NCBI GenBank assembly: GCA_020725105.1
Contig: DYFQ01000012.1
Location: 1 to 64,000, forward strand
Length of the DNA: 64,000 bases
Direction: 5' to 3'
Source of the DNA: Symbiobacterium thermophilum
GTDB taxonomy: Bacteria > Bacillota > Sulfobacillia > DYFQ01
This document shows, one piece after another, positions 42,766-51,440 of this stretch. Positions within the stretch are counted from its first letter, which is position 1, and each line of letters opens with the position of its first letter. The translations under genes were made by a program, and so were the position numbers. The notes below the pieces were generated by a model that saw nothing but the letters and a program-made list of their open reading frames with translations, had not been told where the DNA came from and did not search any database.

Positions 42766-43848
42766 ATGAGCCTCTCCGGCCTGCTTCTGGCGGTCTTTGC
42801 CGTCACCTCCCTGGCGACTCTCGCCCTGGTGGTGGCCGACGGGCCAGCCAGGCCCGGTGGGTCCCCCCTTGCGACCCGGCAGTCCCTGAGACCGGGGCTT
42901 GCCGCGCCGGGACTGGCGAAGCACCAGGACCCGGCTGGTGACGGCCGGGTCCCCCTTTCCCTGGCCCGGGCGGGGTGGACCGTCCTGGGGCTGGTCGGAC
43001 GCCTGGTGTTGCTGCCCCTGAAGCTGCTTGGCCGGGCCCGGGCCGATCACGGCCCGCCGTCCGAGACCGGCAGGGTCGGCGCCCCCGGGCGGGACGGGAA
43101 CGGTTACTACCAGGGCCTTCCAGGGCTCTTGCGCCGGGCGGAGTTGAAGTTCCAGCCCCACGAGTTCGTGTCCCTGGCCGTCGTGGCCGCCGGGGCCGGC
43201 ATGGTGGCCGGGCTATTGCTGGGCCGGGGGTTCGTCCCCGGCCTCCTGGGGGCGGCCCTCGCCGGGTGGCTGCCCTTCGGCTGGGCGCGCCAGCGGGCCG
43301 CCCAGCGGCTGAAGAGCTTCAACCAGCAGTTGCCCGACGCCCTGGACATCGTGGCCAACGCGTTGCGTTCAGGGTACGCGTTTCTGCAGGCCCTGGACGT
43401 GGTGGCCCACGAACTGCCCCCGCCCATCGCCCGGGAGTTCGGGCAGGTGGTGAAGGAGTGCCGGGTGGACATCCCGGTGGAGGATGCCCTGTTGAACCTG
43501 GTGGAGCGGGTGCCCGGCGACGACCTGGACCTGGTGGTCACCGCCGTCCTGGTCCAGCGGCAGGTGGGCGGTAACCTCTCCGAGGTGCTGGACACCATCA
43601 ACCACACCATCAGGGAGCGCATGCGGGTCCAGGGGGAGATCAAAGTGCTCACCGCCCAGGGACGCCTGTCGGGGGTGGTGGTCGCCCTGGTGCCGGTGGG
43701 GCTGGCCGTCGCCCTCCACCTGGTCAACCCCGACTTCATCCGGCCCATGTTCCAGCACCCGCTGGGCCTGGCCCTGCTGGCCGTGGGGGCGGCCATGCAG
43801 GTGGTCGGGTTCGTGGTCATCCGGCGGATGGTCAACATCGAGGTGTAG
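42766..43848 (+). CDS. tadB: TadB-like inner-membrane pilus assembly protein
   Basis: A 360-residue integral membrane protein with a type II secretion F (T2SSF) domain. QLPDALDIVANALRSGYAFL starts the domain, followed by REFGQVVKECRVDIPVEDAL and ERVPGDDLDLVVTAVLVQRQ. Hydrophobic segments at the N-terminus, near residues 143-175 and at the C-terminus anchor it. ATG 42766 is three bases after the cpaF stop. It pairs with TadC. Confidence 0.9.
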   Translation: MSLSGLLLAVFAVTSLATLALVVADGPARPGGSPLATRQSLRPGLAAPGLAKHQDPAGDGRVPLSLARAGWTVLGLVGRLVLLPLKLLGRARADHGPPSETGRVGAPGRDGNGYYQGLPGLLRRAELKFQPHEFVSLAVVAAGAGMVAGLLLGRGFVPGLLGAALAGWLPFGWARQRAAQRLKSFNQQLPDALDIVANALRSGYAFLQALDVVAHELPPPIAREFGQVVKECRVDIPVEDALLNLVERVPGDDLDLVVTAVLVQRQVGGNLSEVLDTINHTIRERMRVQGEIKVLTAQGRLSGVVVALVPVGLAVALHLVNPDFIRPMFQHPLGLALLAVGAAMQVVGFVVIRRMVNIEV

Positions 43849-43860
43849 GTGGGGGAGCCC

Positions 43861-44790
43861 ATGCAATCCACGCCAACCTTCCTGGGCCTGGTGTTCGCGG
43901 TGTGCGCCACCTCGACGTACCTGTGGCTGGCCCTGGCCGAGCACGAGCGCCACGCGGTGGGCCGGCGGGCAAGGGCGCTGCGGGCCGGGCACAACCCCTA
44001 CCGGCTGGAAGAGGAGGAACTGGAGCAACCCTTTCATCAGCGGGTGCTGGCGCCGATGGCCCGGCGGCTGTTCGCCCTGGCCGCCAGGCTGACTCCGGCG
44101 GACCTTCGCGCCCGCGTCGAGGCGCGGCTCGCCCGGGCGGGCAGCGAGGCCGACGCGGCCACCTTCCTCACCACCAAGCTCCTGCTGGCCCTGTCGGCGG
44201 GAGGAGGTTACATCTTGTTGACCCTGCTGGCCGGCCCCGGCCGGTGGCCGTCGGCCACCGCCGGGACGCTCGTCCTGGCCGGCATGGGCTTTGTTCTCCC
44301 TGACCTCCGGCTCGCCCGCCTGGCGGCCGCGCGGCGGCGTGCCATCCAGCGGGCGCTGCCCGACGTCCTCGACCTCCTGTCGGTATCCGTCGAGGCGGGC
44401 CTCGGGTTCGACGCCGCCATCCAGAAGGTGGCCGAGAAGTTCAAAGAGCCCGTCGCCGGCGAGTTCCGGGCCTACCTCAAGGAGGTCCGGCTGGGCAAGA
44501 CGCGGACCGACGGTCTGCGCGCCCTGGCCGACCGGGTGGACCTGCCCGAGGTGAAGACCTTCACCGCCGCCATCATCCAGGCCGAACAACTGGGCATCCG
44601 GCTGGCCAGGGTGCTCCGGGTCCAGTCAGACCAGATGCGGCTCCGCCGCAAGCAGAAGGCGGAGGAGCTGGCGATGAAGCTTCCGGTGAAGCTCGTGTTC
44701 CCGCTGGTCTTCTTCATCTTTCCCACGGTGTTCCTGGTGGTCCTCGGCCCGTTGCTGCTGCAGTTCCTGTCGGGGGCGGGTCCCCGGTGA
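43861..44790 (+). CDS. tadC: TadC-like inner-membrane pilus assembly protein
   Basis: A 309-residue partner of TadB with a T2SSF domain: QRALPDVLDLLSVSVEAGLG, FDAAIQKVAEKF, AGEFRAYLKEVRLGKTRTD and a C-terminal KLPVKLVFPLVFFIFPTVFL helix pair. ATG 43861 has GGTGGGGGAG upstream; a GTG at 43849 is the alternative. The stop overlaps the start of the DUF192 gene (GTGA), so that protein is part of the same operon. Confidence 0.9.
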   Translation: MQSTPTFLGLVFAVCATSTYLWLALAEHERHAVGRRARALRAGHNPYRLEEEELEQPFHQRVLAPMARRLFALAARLTPADLRARVEARLARAGSEADAATFLTTKLLLALSAGGGYILLTLLAGPGRWPSATAGTLVLAGMGFVLPDLRLARLAAARRRAIQRALPDVLDLLSVSVEAGLGFDAAIQKVAEKFKEPVAGEFRAYLKEVRLGKTRTDGLRALADRVDLPEVKTFTAAIIQAEQLGIRLARVLRVQSDQMRLRRKQKAEELAMKLPVKLVFPLVFFIFPTVFLVVLGPLLLQFLSGAGPR

Positions 44791-45155
44791 ACCGGTGGCC
44801 GGCGAGCCTTGTGCTCGTGAACGGCAGCCGCGGCCGGGTTGTGGCCCGGCGGGTCCGGGTGGCGGCAAGCTTCTGGGCCCGCCTGGCGGGGTGGATGTTC
44901 CGGGCGCGGCTGAACGGGGAGGAGGGCCTCCTCCTACCGGGTTGCCGGGCGGTACACACCTTCGGGATGCGGGCGGCCATCGACGTGTGCTTTCTCGACG
45001 CCCGGTTCCGGGTGGTCCGGACCTACCGGCACGTCCGGCCCTGGCGCGCCACCGGCTGGGTGGCCGGGGCCGTGTGCGCCCTCGAGCTGCCGGCCGGCGC
45101 CCTTGTCCGGTCAGGGACCGTTGAGGGCGACGTCCTGGAAGGCCTGGCTGCCTGA
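44787..45155 (+). CDS. DUF192 family protein
   Basis: A 122-residue protein of the DUF192 family. The recognisable blocks are FWARLAGWMFRARLNGEEGL (the family's short fold-entry motif), CRAVHTFGMRAAIDVCFLD and VRPWRATGWVAGAVCALELPAG, the last matching the usual AxxVLELPAG end. It overlaps the tadC stop. DUF192 genes are repeatedly found at the end of Tad clusters, but their role is not known. Confidence 0.85.
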   Translation: MNRWPASLVLVNGSRGRVVARRVRVAASFWARLAGWMFRARLNGEEGLLLPGCRAVHTFGMRAAIDVCFLDARFRVVRTYRHVRPWRATGWVAGAVCALELPAGALVRSGTVEGDVLEGLAA

Positions 45156-45173
45156 CCTGGACCCTTTCCAGCC

Positions 45174-45232
45174 TTGACCCCGGCCTCCGCCGGAGATAGA
45201 ATGACTGTGGCCTGGACTGACTGGTCAGTCCA
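45174..45232 (+). promoter_or_regulatory. Promoter and TetR-type operator
   Basis: TTGACC (45174-45179) and TAGAAT (45197-45202) with a 17-base spacer make a good promoter. Directly downstream, TGGACTGAC (45213-45221) and GTCAGTCCA (45224-45232) form a perfect 9-bp inverted repeat with a 2-base gap, the usual shape of TetR operators. It covers about +4 to +23, so autorepression of tetR and the exporter operon is likely. Confidence 0.7.
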
Positions 45233-45269
45233 AAAACGGGTCTAGCCAGGATTGGGGGTGGCCCGCCCG

Positions 45270-45878
45270 GTGACGAGAACGGGCGCGACCGAGATCAGAC
45301 CCAAGGCCGAGCGGATCCTGGAGACCGCGGCCCGGGTCTTCGCCGAGCGGGGTTACCACCGGGCCACCATCGACGAGATCATCCAGCGGGCCGGCACGGG
45401 GAAGGGCACCGTCTACAATTATTTCCCGTCCAAGGAAAGGCTGTTCCTGGCGGTGATCGAGTCCCGCGAGGAGGTCCTGCGGGCTTCGCTGCGGCAGGCG
45501 GCGGCGTCGGCCGCCGCGGTCCGCGGGCGTGTCGAGGCGGTGGCCCGGGCCTACCTCAAGTTTTTCGCCGACCACGCCGACCTGTGGAAGGTATTGATTC
45601 ACGAGTTCAACCAGGCGCATCCCGAGGTCCGGGTCGAGCGGAGGCGGCGGGCGCGGGCCCGCCACCAGGAGATCACCGCCCTCATCGAGGCCTTGCTCGA
45701 GGAAGGGCTGGCCCGGGGGGAGGTCCGGCTCCCGGCCTCGGCGGGTGGGGTCCCGGCGCTGGCCAGGGTCTTTTACGCCGCGCTCTTTGGCGTCATGGTC
45801 CTGGGTGAGCGGTCGGAAGACGCCGAGCGCCTGGTACCGCCCCTGATCGCCCTGGTGTTTGAAGGAGCGGGAGGATAG
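45270..45878 (+). CDS. TetR/AcrR family transcriptional regulator
   Basis: A 202-residue TetR repressor. The DNA-binding domain is typical: ERILETAARVFAERGYHRAT, IDEIIQRAGTGKGTVYNYF and SKERLFLAVIES. The C-terminal ligand domain is helical. GTG 45270 follows GGGGGTGG; GTG 45258 and TTG 45252 are possible. It precedes two ABC exporter genes by three bases, so it most likely controls drug or lipid export, acting on the palindrome at 45213-45232. Confidence 0.92.
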   Translation: MTRTGATEIRPKAERILETAARVFAERGYHRATIDEIIQRAGTGKGTVYNYFPSKERLFLAVIESREEVLRASLRQAAASAAAVRGRVEAVARAYLKFFADHADLWKVLIHEFNQAHPEVRVERRRRARARHQEITALIEALLEEGLARGEVRLPASAGGVPALARVFYAALFGVMVLGERSEDAERLVPPLIALVFEGAGG

Positions 45879-45880
45879 GC

Positions 45881-47764
45881 TTGCGGACCATCGCTCGGAT
45901 CCTGCGGTTTGCCGTCCCGTACTGGCCCTGGTTTCTGGTGGCTCAGGTATCGGTGTTTCTCTCCGCCGGGCTCATCCTGGTGGTGCCAAGGCTGTTGCGG
46001 GACGCCATCGACCGGGCCATTCTCGGCGGGAACCCGAGGCTGCTGCTGGCCGTGGCCCTGGGCGTCATAGGCGTGGCGGTGTTGCGGGGGCTCTTCCTCT
46101 TTACCCAGCGCTACGCCATGGAGTGGGTGGCCCAGAAGTCCATCTACGACCTGCGGAACGCCCTGTACCGGCACCTGCAGCACCTGTCGTTCAGCTTTTA
46201 CGACCAGGCCCGGACGGGGCAACTCATGTCCCGGGCCATGCAGGACGTGGAGACGGTACGGCGGCTGTTCTCCTTCGGCGTGCACAACCTGCTCCGGAAC
46301 TTCCTGCAGTACGCGGGGATCGTGGTCATCCTGCTCCTGACCCACTGGAAGCTGGCGCTGCTTTCCATGGCCACCGTGCCCCTGGCCGTCCACGCCATCG
46401 GCATCTTCGGCCGGCGCATCCGGCCGGCCTTCACCGAGATCCAGCAGGAACTGGCCGAGCTCACCAACGTGCTGCAGGAGAACATCACCGGCGTCCGGGT
46501 CGTCAAGGCCTTTGCCCGCGAGGACCACGAGATCGAGAAGTTCCGGGCGACCAACTGGACGCTCCTGGAGAAGAACCTGGTGGCCCAGCGCCTGATGGCC
46601 TTCTACCACCCCTACATGGACTTTCTGGCGGCGGTGGGGACGGCGCTCATCCTCTGGTACGGCGGCCGGGAGGTCATCCTCGGGCGGATGAGCCTGGGGA
46701 CGCTGGTGGCCTTCAACGCCTACCTGATGCTGCTCCTGGAGCCCATGCGCTGGATCGGCATGCTGGTGAGCCTGGTCAGCCGGGCCATCGCGTCCGGCCA
46801 GCGGGTGCTGGAGATCCTGGACACCCGGCCGGAGATCGAGGACGCCCCCGACGCCATCGAGTTGAAGAGCGTCCAGGGTCACGTCAGGCTGGAGGACGTG
46901 TGGTTTTCATACCCGGACGAGCCCGACGTGCCGGTGTTGAAAGGAATCACCATCGACGCGCCGCCGGGGAGGACCATCGCGCTGCTGGGCGCCACGGGAT
47001 CGGGCAAGAGCACCGTTATCCACCTCGTGCCGCGCTTTTACGACGTGACCCGCGGCCGGGTCACGGTCGACGGGATAGATGTCCGCCGGGTCAAGCTGGA
47101 AAGCCTGCGCTCCCACATCGGCATCGTGCTGCAGGAGACGTTTCTCTTCTCCACCACCATCCGGGAGAACATCGCCTACGGCCGGCCACGGGCCACGGAC
47201 GAGGAGATCGTGGCCGCGGCCAGGGCGGCCAGGATTCACGACTTCATCATGAGCCTGCCCCAGGGCTACGACACGGTGGTGGGGGAGCGCGGGGTCGGCC
47301 TGTCGGGGGGCCAGAAGCAGCGGGTGGCCATCGCCCGGGCCCTGCTCATGGACCCGCGCGTCCTGATCCTGGACGACTCCACCTCCAGCGTGGACACGGA
47401 GACGGAATACCTCATCCAGGAGGCCCTGCGGGCGCTGATGAAAGGCCGGACCACCTTCGTCATCGCCCAGCGGCTGTCCACGGTGAAGAACGCCGACGAG
47501 ATCGTCGTGCTGGACCAGGGAGAGGTCGTCCAGCGGGGCCGGCACGAGGACCTCCTGGCCCAGCCCGGCATCTACCGGGAGATCTTCGAGCTGCAGCTGA
47601 AACCGCAAGAGGTGTCGGAGGCGGAAGCCGAGGCCAGGGCCGAGTCGGAGGCGGCCCGGGAGCGTGGCCGCCAGCCCGTGGCGACCGGTGGCAGACAGGC
47701 GGTCCGCCCGGTGGCCGGCGGCGCGGCCGACCGTTCCGAGGCGCCCGAAGGGAGGGACGGCTAG
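45881..47764 (+). CDS. ABC exporter half-transporter, degenerate-site subunit
   Basis: A 627-residue type IV ABC exporter half with an N-terminal six-helix membrane domain and a C-terminal ATPase. Walker A is LLGATGSGKSTVIHLVPRFY, the signature is the canonical LSGGQKQR, but Walker B reads LILDDSTSSVD (Asp instead of the catalytic Glu) and the switch is VIAQRLSTV (Gln instead of His). This is the pattern of the inactive-site subunit of heterodimers such as TM287 or BmrC. TTG 45881 follows GGGAGGA. About 50 Ala/Glu/Arg-rich residues extend the C-terminus. The partner follows. Confidence 0.9.
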   Translation: MRTIARILRFAVPYWPWFLVAQVSVFLSAGLILVVPRLLRDAIDRAILGGNPRLLLAVALGVIGVAVLRGLFLFTQRYAMEWVAQKSIYDLRNALYRHLQHLSFSFYDQARTGQLMSRAMQDVETVRRLFSFGVHNLLRNFLQYAGIVVILLLTHWKLALLSMATVPLAVHAIGIFGRRIRPAFTEIQQELAELTNVLQENITGVRVVKAFAREDHEIEKFRATNWTLLEKNLVAQRLMAFYHPYMDFLAAVGTALILWYGGREVILGRMSLGTLVAFNAYLMLLLEPMRWIGMLVSLVSRAIASGQRVLEILDTRPEIEDAPDAIELKSVQGHVRLEDVWFSYPDEPDVPVLKGITIDAPPGRTIALLGATGSGKSTVIHLVPRFYDVTRGRVTVDGIDVRRVKLESLRSHIGIVLQETFLFSTTIRENIAYGRPRATDEEIVAAARAARIHDFIMSLPQGYDTVVGERGVGLSGGQKQRVAIARALLMDPRVLILDDSTSSVDTETEYLIQEALRALMKGRTTFVIAQRLSTVKNADEIVVLDQGEVVQRGRHEDLLAQPGIYREIFELQLKPQEVSEAEAEARAESEAARERGRQPVATGGRQAVRPVAGGAADRSEAPEGRDG

Positions 47765-49642
47765 GTGGGCTGGCACGGCGGCGGGTGGCTTGACGAGGAG
47801 GCCGCCCGCAGGGTGGACCCGCAACTGCTGCGGCGGTTGCTGGCCTACCTGGCCCCCTACCGGGCCCACGTGATCCTGGCCCTGCTGGCCATGCTGCTGG
47901 CCACCGCGGCCACGGTGGTGGGGCCTTACATCCTGGCCCGGGCCATCGACCACTACGTCATCCCCGGCCACGAGGCCTGGCGGGCCGGCGACTTCGGCCG
48001 CGCCGAACGGATGATCGCCGGGGCCACCATGGTGGCCGGCCTCTACCTGGGCCTCCAGTTACTCTTCTGGCTGGCCACCTACGGCCAGGTGTACCTCATG
48101 TCCTGGGCGGCCCAGAACGCCATCTTCCGGCTGCGGCAGGACCTGTTCGCCCACATCCAGCGGCTGTCCCTCAGGTGGTTCGACGGCCGGCCGGCGGGCG
48201 TGGTCATGTCCCGGGTGACCAACGACATCGAGTCGATGAAGGAACTCATCTCCTCGGGAATGATCCAGGTCATCGGAGACTTCTTCATCCTGGCCGGGAT
48301 CATGGGCTTCATGCTGGCCATGAACTGGAAGCTGGCCCTGCTGGCCTTCATCACGCTGCCCTTTTGCGTGATCCTGGCCACCACTTTCCGGGAGCGGGTG
48401 ATCAACGCCTACCGGAAGGTCCGCCAGAAGATCGCCGAGATCGCCGCCAACCTGCAGGAATCCATCTCCGGAGTGCGGGTTACCCAGTCCTTCGTACGGG
48501 AAGACGCCAACCTGGCCCGGTTTGACCGGACCAACCAGGAGAACTTCGCCGCCAACATGCAGGCGGCCACCCTGTGGGCCATGTTCTGGCCGCTGGTGGA
48601 AGTGATCGGCGCCTTCGGCACCGCCATCGTCATCTGGTGGGGCGGCCAGTGGGCCATGCGGGAGTACCTGGCCGGGGTGCCGTGGGAACTGGCGGCGGTG
48701 AGCCCCGGCGTCATCGTGGCCTTCATCCAGTACATCGACCGCTTCTTCTGGCCCATCAGGAACATGGCCATGATCTACACCGAGATCCAGCACGCCACCG
48801 CCGCCTGCGAGAAGATCTTCGAGATCATGGACACCGAACCCGAGATCAAGGACGCTCCCGGCGCGGTGGAGCTTGGCGCCATCCGGGGCGAGGTAAGGTT
48901 CGAGGCCGTCACCTTCGGCTACGAGCCGGACCAGCCGGTGCTGCGCCAGCTGTCGTTGGTGGCTGAACCGGGCCAGCGGGTGGCCCTGGTCGGGCCCACC
49001 GGAGCGGGGAAGACGTCCATCATCAACCTGCTGGCCCGGTTCTACGACCCGCAGCAGGGCCGGATCCTGGTGGACGGCGTCGACGTCCGCACCGTCACCC
49101 AGCACTCCCTGCGCCGGCAGATGGGGATCGTGCTCCAGGACACCTTCCTGTTTTCCGGCACGGTGCTGGACAACATCCGCTACGGCCGGCTGGAGGTCGG
49201 CGAGGAGGAAGTCGTCGGGGCGGCCCGGGCCGTGGGGGCCCACGAGTTCATCATGCGGCTGCCGGAGGGCTACCGGACCGAGGTTCAGGAGCGGGGCGGC
49301 AAGCTCTCCATCGGCCAGCGGCAACTGGTGTCCTTTGCCCGGGCGCTCCTGGCCGACCCGCGCATCCTGATCCTGGACGAGGCCACCTCCAGCGTGGACG
49401 CCTACACCGAGGTCCTCATCCAGCGGGCCCTGGAGCGGCTGCTCGAGGGCCGCACCTCCTTCGTCATCGCCCACCGGCTGTCCACCGTCCGCAGCGCCGA
49501 CAAGATCCTGGTGGTGGACGGGGGCCGGGTCGTCGAAGAGGGCACGCACGAAGCGTTGCTGGCGGCCGGCGGGGTCTACGCGCGGCTCTACGAGACGCAG
49601 TTCAAGTACCAGGAGACCGAGGCCGTCCCCGCCGACGACTGA
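47765..49642 (+). CDS. ABC exporter half-transporter, catalytic subunit
   Basis: A 625-residue partner of the preceding exporter half. Walker A is LVGPTGAGKTSIINLLARFY. Walker B keeps the catalytic Glu (LILDEATSSVD) and the switch His is present (VIAHRLSTV), while the signature is altered to LSIGQRQL. The two proteins thus complement each other into one canonical and one degenerate ATP site, as in TM287/288, LmrCD and BmrCD. GTG 47765 follows GAAGGGAGGG and is next to the previous stop. A multidrug or lipid export role is likely; the substrate is unknown. Confidence 0.91.
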   Translation: MGWHGGGWLDEEAARRVDPQLLRRLLAYLAPYRAHVILALLAMLLATAATVVGPYILARAIDHYVIPGHEAWRAGDFGRAERMIAGATMVAGLYLGLQLLFWLATYGQVYLMSWAAQNAIFRLRQDLFAHIQRLSLRWFDGRPAGVVMSRVTNDIESMKELISSGMIQVIGDFFILAGIMGFMLAMNWKLALLAFITLPFCVILATTFRERVINAYRKVRQKIAEIAANLQESISGVRVTQSFVREDANLARFDRTNQENFAANMQAATLWAMFWPLVEVIGAFGTAIVIWWGGQWAMREYLAGVPWELAAVSPGVIVAFIQYIDRFFWPIRNMAMIYTEIQHATAACEKIFEIMDTEPEIKDAPGAVELGAIRGEVRFEAVTFGYEPDQPVLRQLSLVAEPGQRVALVGPTGAGKTSIINLLARFYDPQQGRILVDGVDVRTVTQHSLRRQMGIVLQDTFLFSGTVLDNIRYGRLEVGEEEVVGAARAVGAHEFIMRLPEGYRTEVQERGGKLSIGQRQLVSFARALLADPRILILDEATSSVDAYTEVLIQRALERLLEGRTSFVIAHRLSTVRSADKILVVDGGRVVEEGTHEALLAAGGVYARLYETQFKYQETEAVPADD

Positions 49643-49674
49643 GGCAAGTCCGCCGCCGGGAACTGAGGCCCGAG

Positions 49675-49860
49675 GTGTTCACCGTCACCTGGCACGAACG
49701 CCGGGGAAAGAACCCCCTTTGAATGGAGCAGGAGCCGGGCTACGTGGTCCGTCCCGGCTGGAACGTGCCGCACAACGGCCGTGACCTGCGCTACCACGGC
49801 GGCATGGCCGCGCCGGTCCGTTCCGGCGACCGGGTCACGCTGGTGCCGCCGGCCCGGTAG
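49675..49860 (+). pseudogene. MoaD/ThiS-like remnant interrupted by an in-frame TGA
   Basis: GTG 49675 opens a frame VFTVTWHERRGKNPL that stops at TGA 49720-49722. The same frame then continues from ATG 49723 with EPGYVVRPGWNV and AAPVRSGDRVTLVPPAR to a TAG at 49860. The final block resembles the end of MoaD/ThiS-like ubiquitin-fold proteins (DGDxVTLxPP), but the C-terminal Gly-Gly is missing and the whole is short. It may be a decayed gene; alternatively the 45-residue second part could be a small protein of its own. Confidence 0.35.
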
Positions 49861-49883
49861 CCCCCGGGCCCGGGCCACCGAAG

Positions 49884-49917
49884 GCCTGGCGGCCGCCCCT
49901 GGAGGCGGCCGCCAGGC
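49884..49917. terminator. 14-bp perfect hairpin between convergent genes
   Basis: GCCTGGCGGCCGCC (49884-49897) pairs with GGCGGCCGCCAGGC (49904-49917) around CCTGGA. It lies between the exporter side and the convergent gerW gene and probably serves as terminator for one or both. No T-run is present. Confidence 0.5.
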
Positions 49918-49942
49918 AGATCGGGCCTGAACGCGCCACGGT

Positions 49943-50365
49943 TCAGCCCGCTGGCGGCTCCTGAGCCTCCGGCTTTTCCGCCGCCTGGGAACCCTTGCCC
50001 TTGGCGGCCTTGGCCTGCTTCAACTGCTTGAGGTGCTCCGCCATGCGGCCGCCAAGCTCGGGCAAGGTTTCGATGAACTGTCCCAGTGCCCCCGGCCGCC
50101 TGAGCGGCAGCACCTCCACCTGGTCCGGGGAGGCGCTGATGACGGCGATGGGGTTGATCCGCAGGCCGGCGCCGGCGCCGCCGCCCGCGCCTTCCTGGTT
50201 CTGCTGCTTGCCGGTCCCGCCCCCGGCGCCGAAACCCAGGCTCACGCTCATGACGGGGATGAGCGTCCTGTCGCCGACGGTTATCGGTTCGCCGAAGACC
50301 GTCTTGGTGGTGAGCACCTTCTCCAGCTGGGCCATGAGCTCAGCCAGCGACTCCTTGATATCCAT
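49943..50365 (-). CDS. gerW: GerW family sporulation protein (YtfJ)
   Basis: A 140-residue protein of the GerW/YtfJ family, needed in Bacillus for normal germination responses of spores. It begins MDIKESLAELMAQLEKVLTT and contains FGEPITVGDRTLIPVMSVSL, GFGAGGG and a GGGAGAGLRINPIAVI block, all typical. The C-terminus is Lys/Ala/Glu-rich. ATG 50365 is preferred because AAGGAGG is then at proper distance; ATG 50371 is too close. The DUF2953 gene lies upstream in the same orientation, matching the ytfI-ytfJ order. Confidence 0.9.
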   Translation of the reverse strand: MDIKESLAELMAQLEKVLTTKTVFGEPITVGDRTLIPVMSVSLGFGAGGGTGKQQNQEGAGGGAGAGLRINPIAVISASPDQVEVLPLRRPGALGQFIETLPELGGRMAEHLKQLKQAKAAKGKGSQAAEKPEAQEPPAG

Positions 50366-50486
50366 CTCCATTCCTCCTTGATCCCGGACCCCGGTTTCCC
50401 GGTACCTGAGTGTTCTCGCCCGGCGGGGAGGGAGCGATTCCGGTTGGTCTTGACGTACGGATGCCGCCCGCGTGTTCCCGGGCCGA

Positions 50487-51248
50487 TCAGGTGCCTCCAG
50501 ACGCGGCCCCAGCCGGCAGCCCGGAGGCGCGCCCGGGGCGGGCTCTGGCGCGGCGGCGCCACCGTTGCCACCACCAGCGGCGTACGGGGCGAGCCAGGAA
50601 GAACCGGCCCATCGCCCACGCAGCGGCCAGGGGGCGCCCGCGCGCGGCCACCGACACCCGAAGGTCGAGAACCGGACACGTGAAATCGGGCGTGAGGTTC
50701 GTCGCCAGGCCCCGCCAGGGCCCCGCCATCAGGGCCGCCCACGCCATACCCGTGTCGGCCGGGTCGTCAAACCCGAACTGACCGCTGGCCTCGCCCCGAA
50801 CCCGCACGCTCCCGGCCAGGCGGGAGAGCAGGTGACCGACCTCTTGGGCCACCGCGGGGCCGGTCGCCAGCAGGTCCATGGCCAGCCAGAACCAGCGCCA
50901 CGGCCGGAGCGGGAACGGTACCGTGGGCCGGGCGGGGCGGCGGACCTTGCGCGGGCCGGGCCGGCGGGGAACGGCTGCGGGCGACGCGCGCCGCCCCCGG
51001 CTCACCGGACGTCCGAAGACCGCTACCCCCAGCGGGACTCCGGCCGCTTCCCGAGCAAGGCGCACCGGCGGGGTTCCGGGCCAGCCACCCGGCCAGTCCA
51101 GGCTGAAGCTTCGGAGGTCAACGCCGCCGGGGGTCACGCGGGCCTCGGCGCGCCCGGCGACCGGCACGGCCAGCAGGGCCAGGACCAGCGCCGGCAGGCC
51201 CAGGGCCAGCACCAGCAGGACGCCGGTCAACCACAGCGCCGGCGACAC
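50487..51248 (-). CDS. DUF2953 domain membrane-associated protein (YtfI-like)
   Basis: A 253-residue protein with an N-terminal transmembrane helix (WLTGVLLVLALGLPALVLAL) and a C-terminal part that includes FGFDDPADTGMAWAALMAGP and NLTPDFTCPVLDLRVSVAAR, the marks of DUF2953. Homologues (YtfI) lie directly upstream of gerW/ytfJ in endospore formers, as here. GTG 51248 is chosen because GGGGGGTG precedes it on the minus strand and the membrane helix then starts at once. The function is unknown but sporulation-linked. Confidence 0.78.
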   Translation of the reverse strand: MSPALWLTGVLLVLALGLPALVLALLAVPVAGRAEARVTPGGVDLRSFSLDWPGGWPGTPPVRLAREAAGVPLGVAVFGRPVSRGRRASPAAVPRRPGPRKVRRPARPTVPFPLRPWRWFWLAMDLLATGPAVAQEVGHLLSRLAGSVRVRGEASGQFGFDDPADTGMAWAALMAGPWRGLATNLTPDFTCPVLDLRVSVAARGRPLAAAWAMGRFFLARPVRRWWWQRWRRRARARPGRASGLPAGAASGGT

Positions 51249-51440
51249 AGCCACACCCCCCAAGGCAATTCTAGCCCGAGGCGCACCTCGCCCCACCCGG
51301 ACTTCAACGGGCAGGAGCCCGGCCCGGCGGGAGGGAAGAGACCGGCTCTTCCTCCACGAACTCGGGCAGCACCTGTTCGGGATTCCCAGCGAGATGCACC
51401 GGGCCACGTTGGCGACTGGTGCGGGTGGGGGGGGACGGTG

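Noticed and set aside
49720-49722. TGA as a selenocysteine codon
   Set aside because: No strong SECIS-like hairpin follows at once, and the expected residue in MoaD/ThiS-like proteins is not Cys. Nonsense mutation is simpler.
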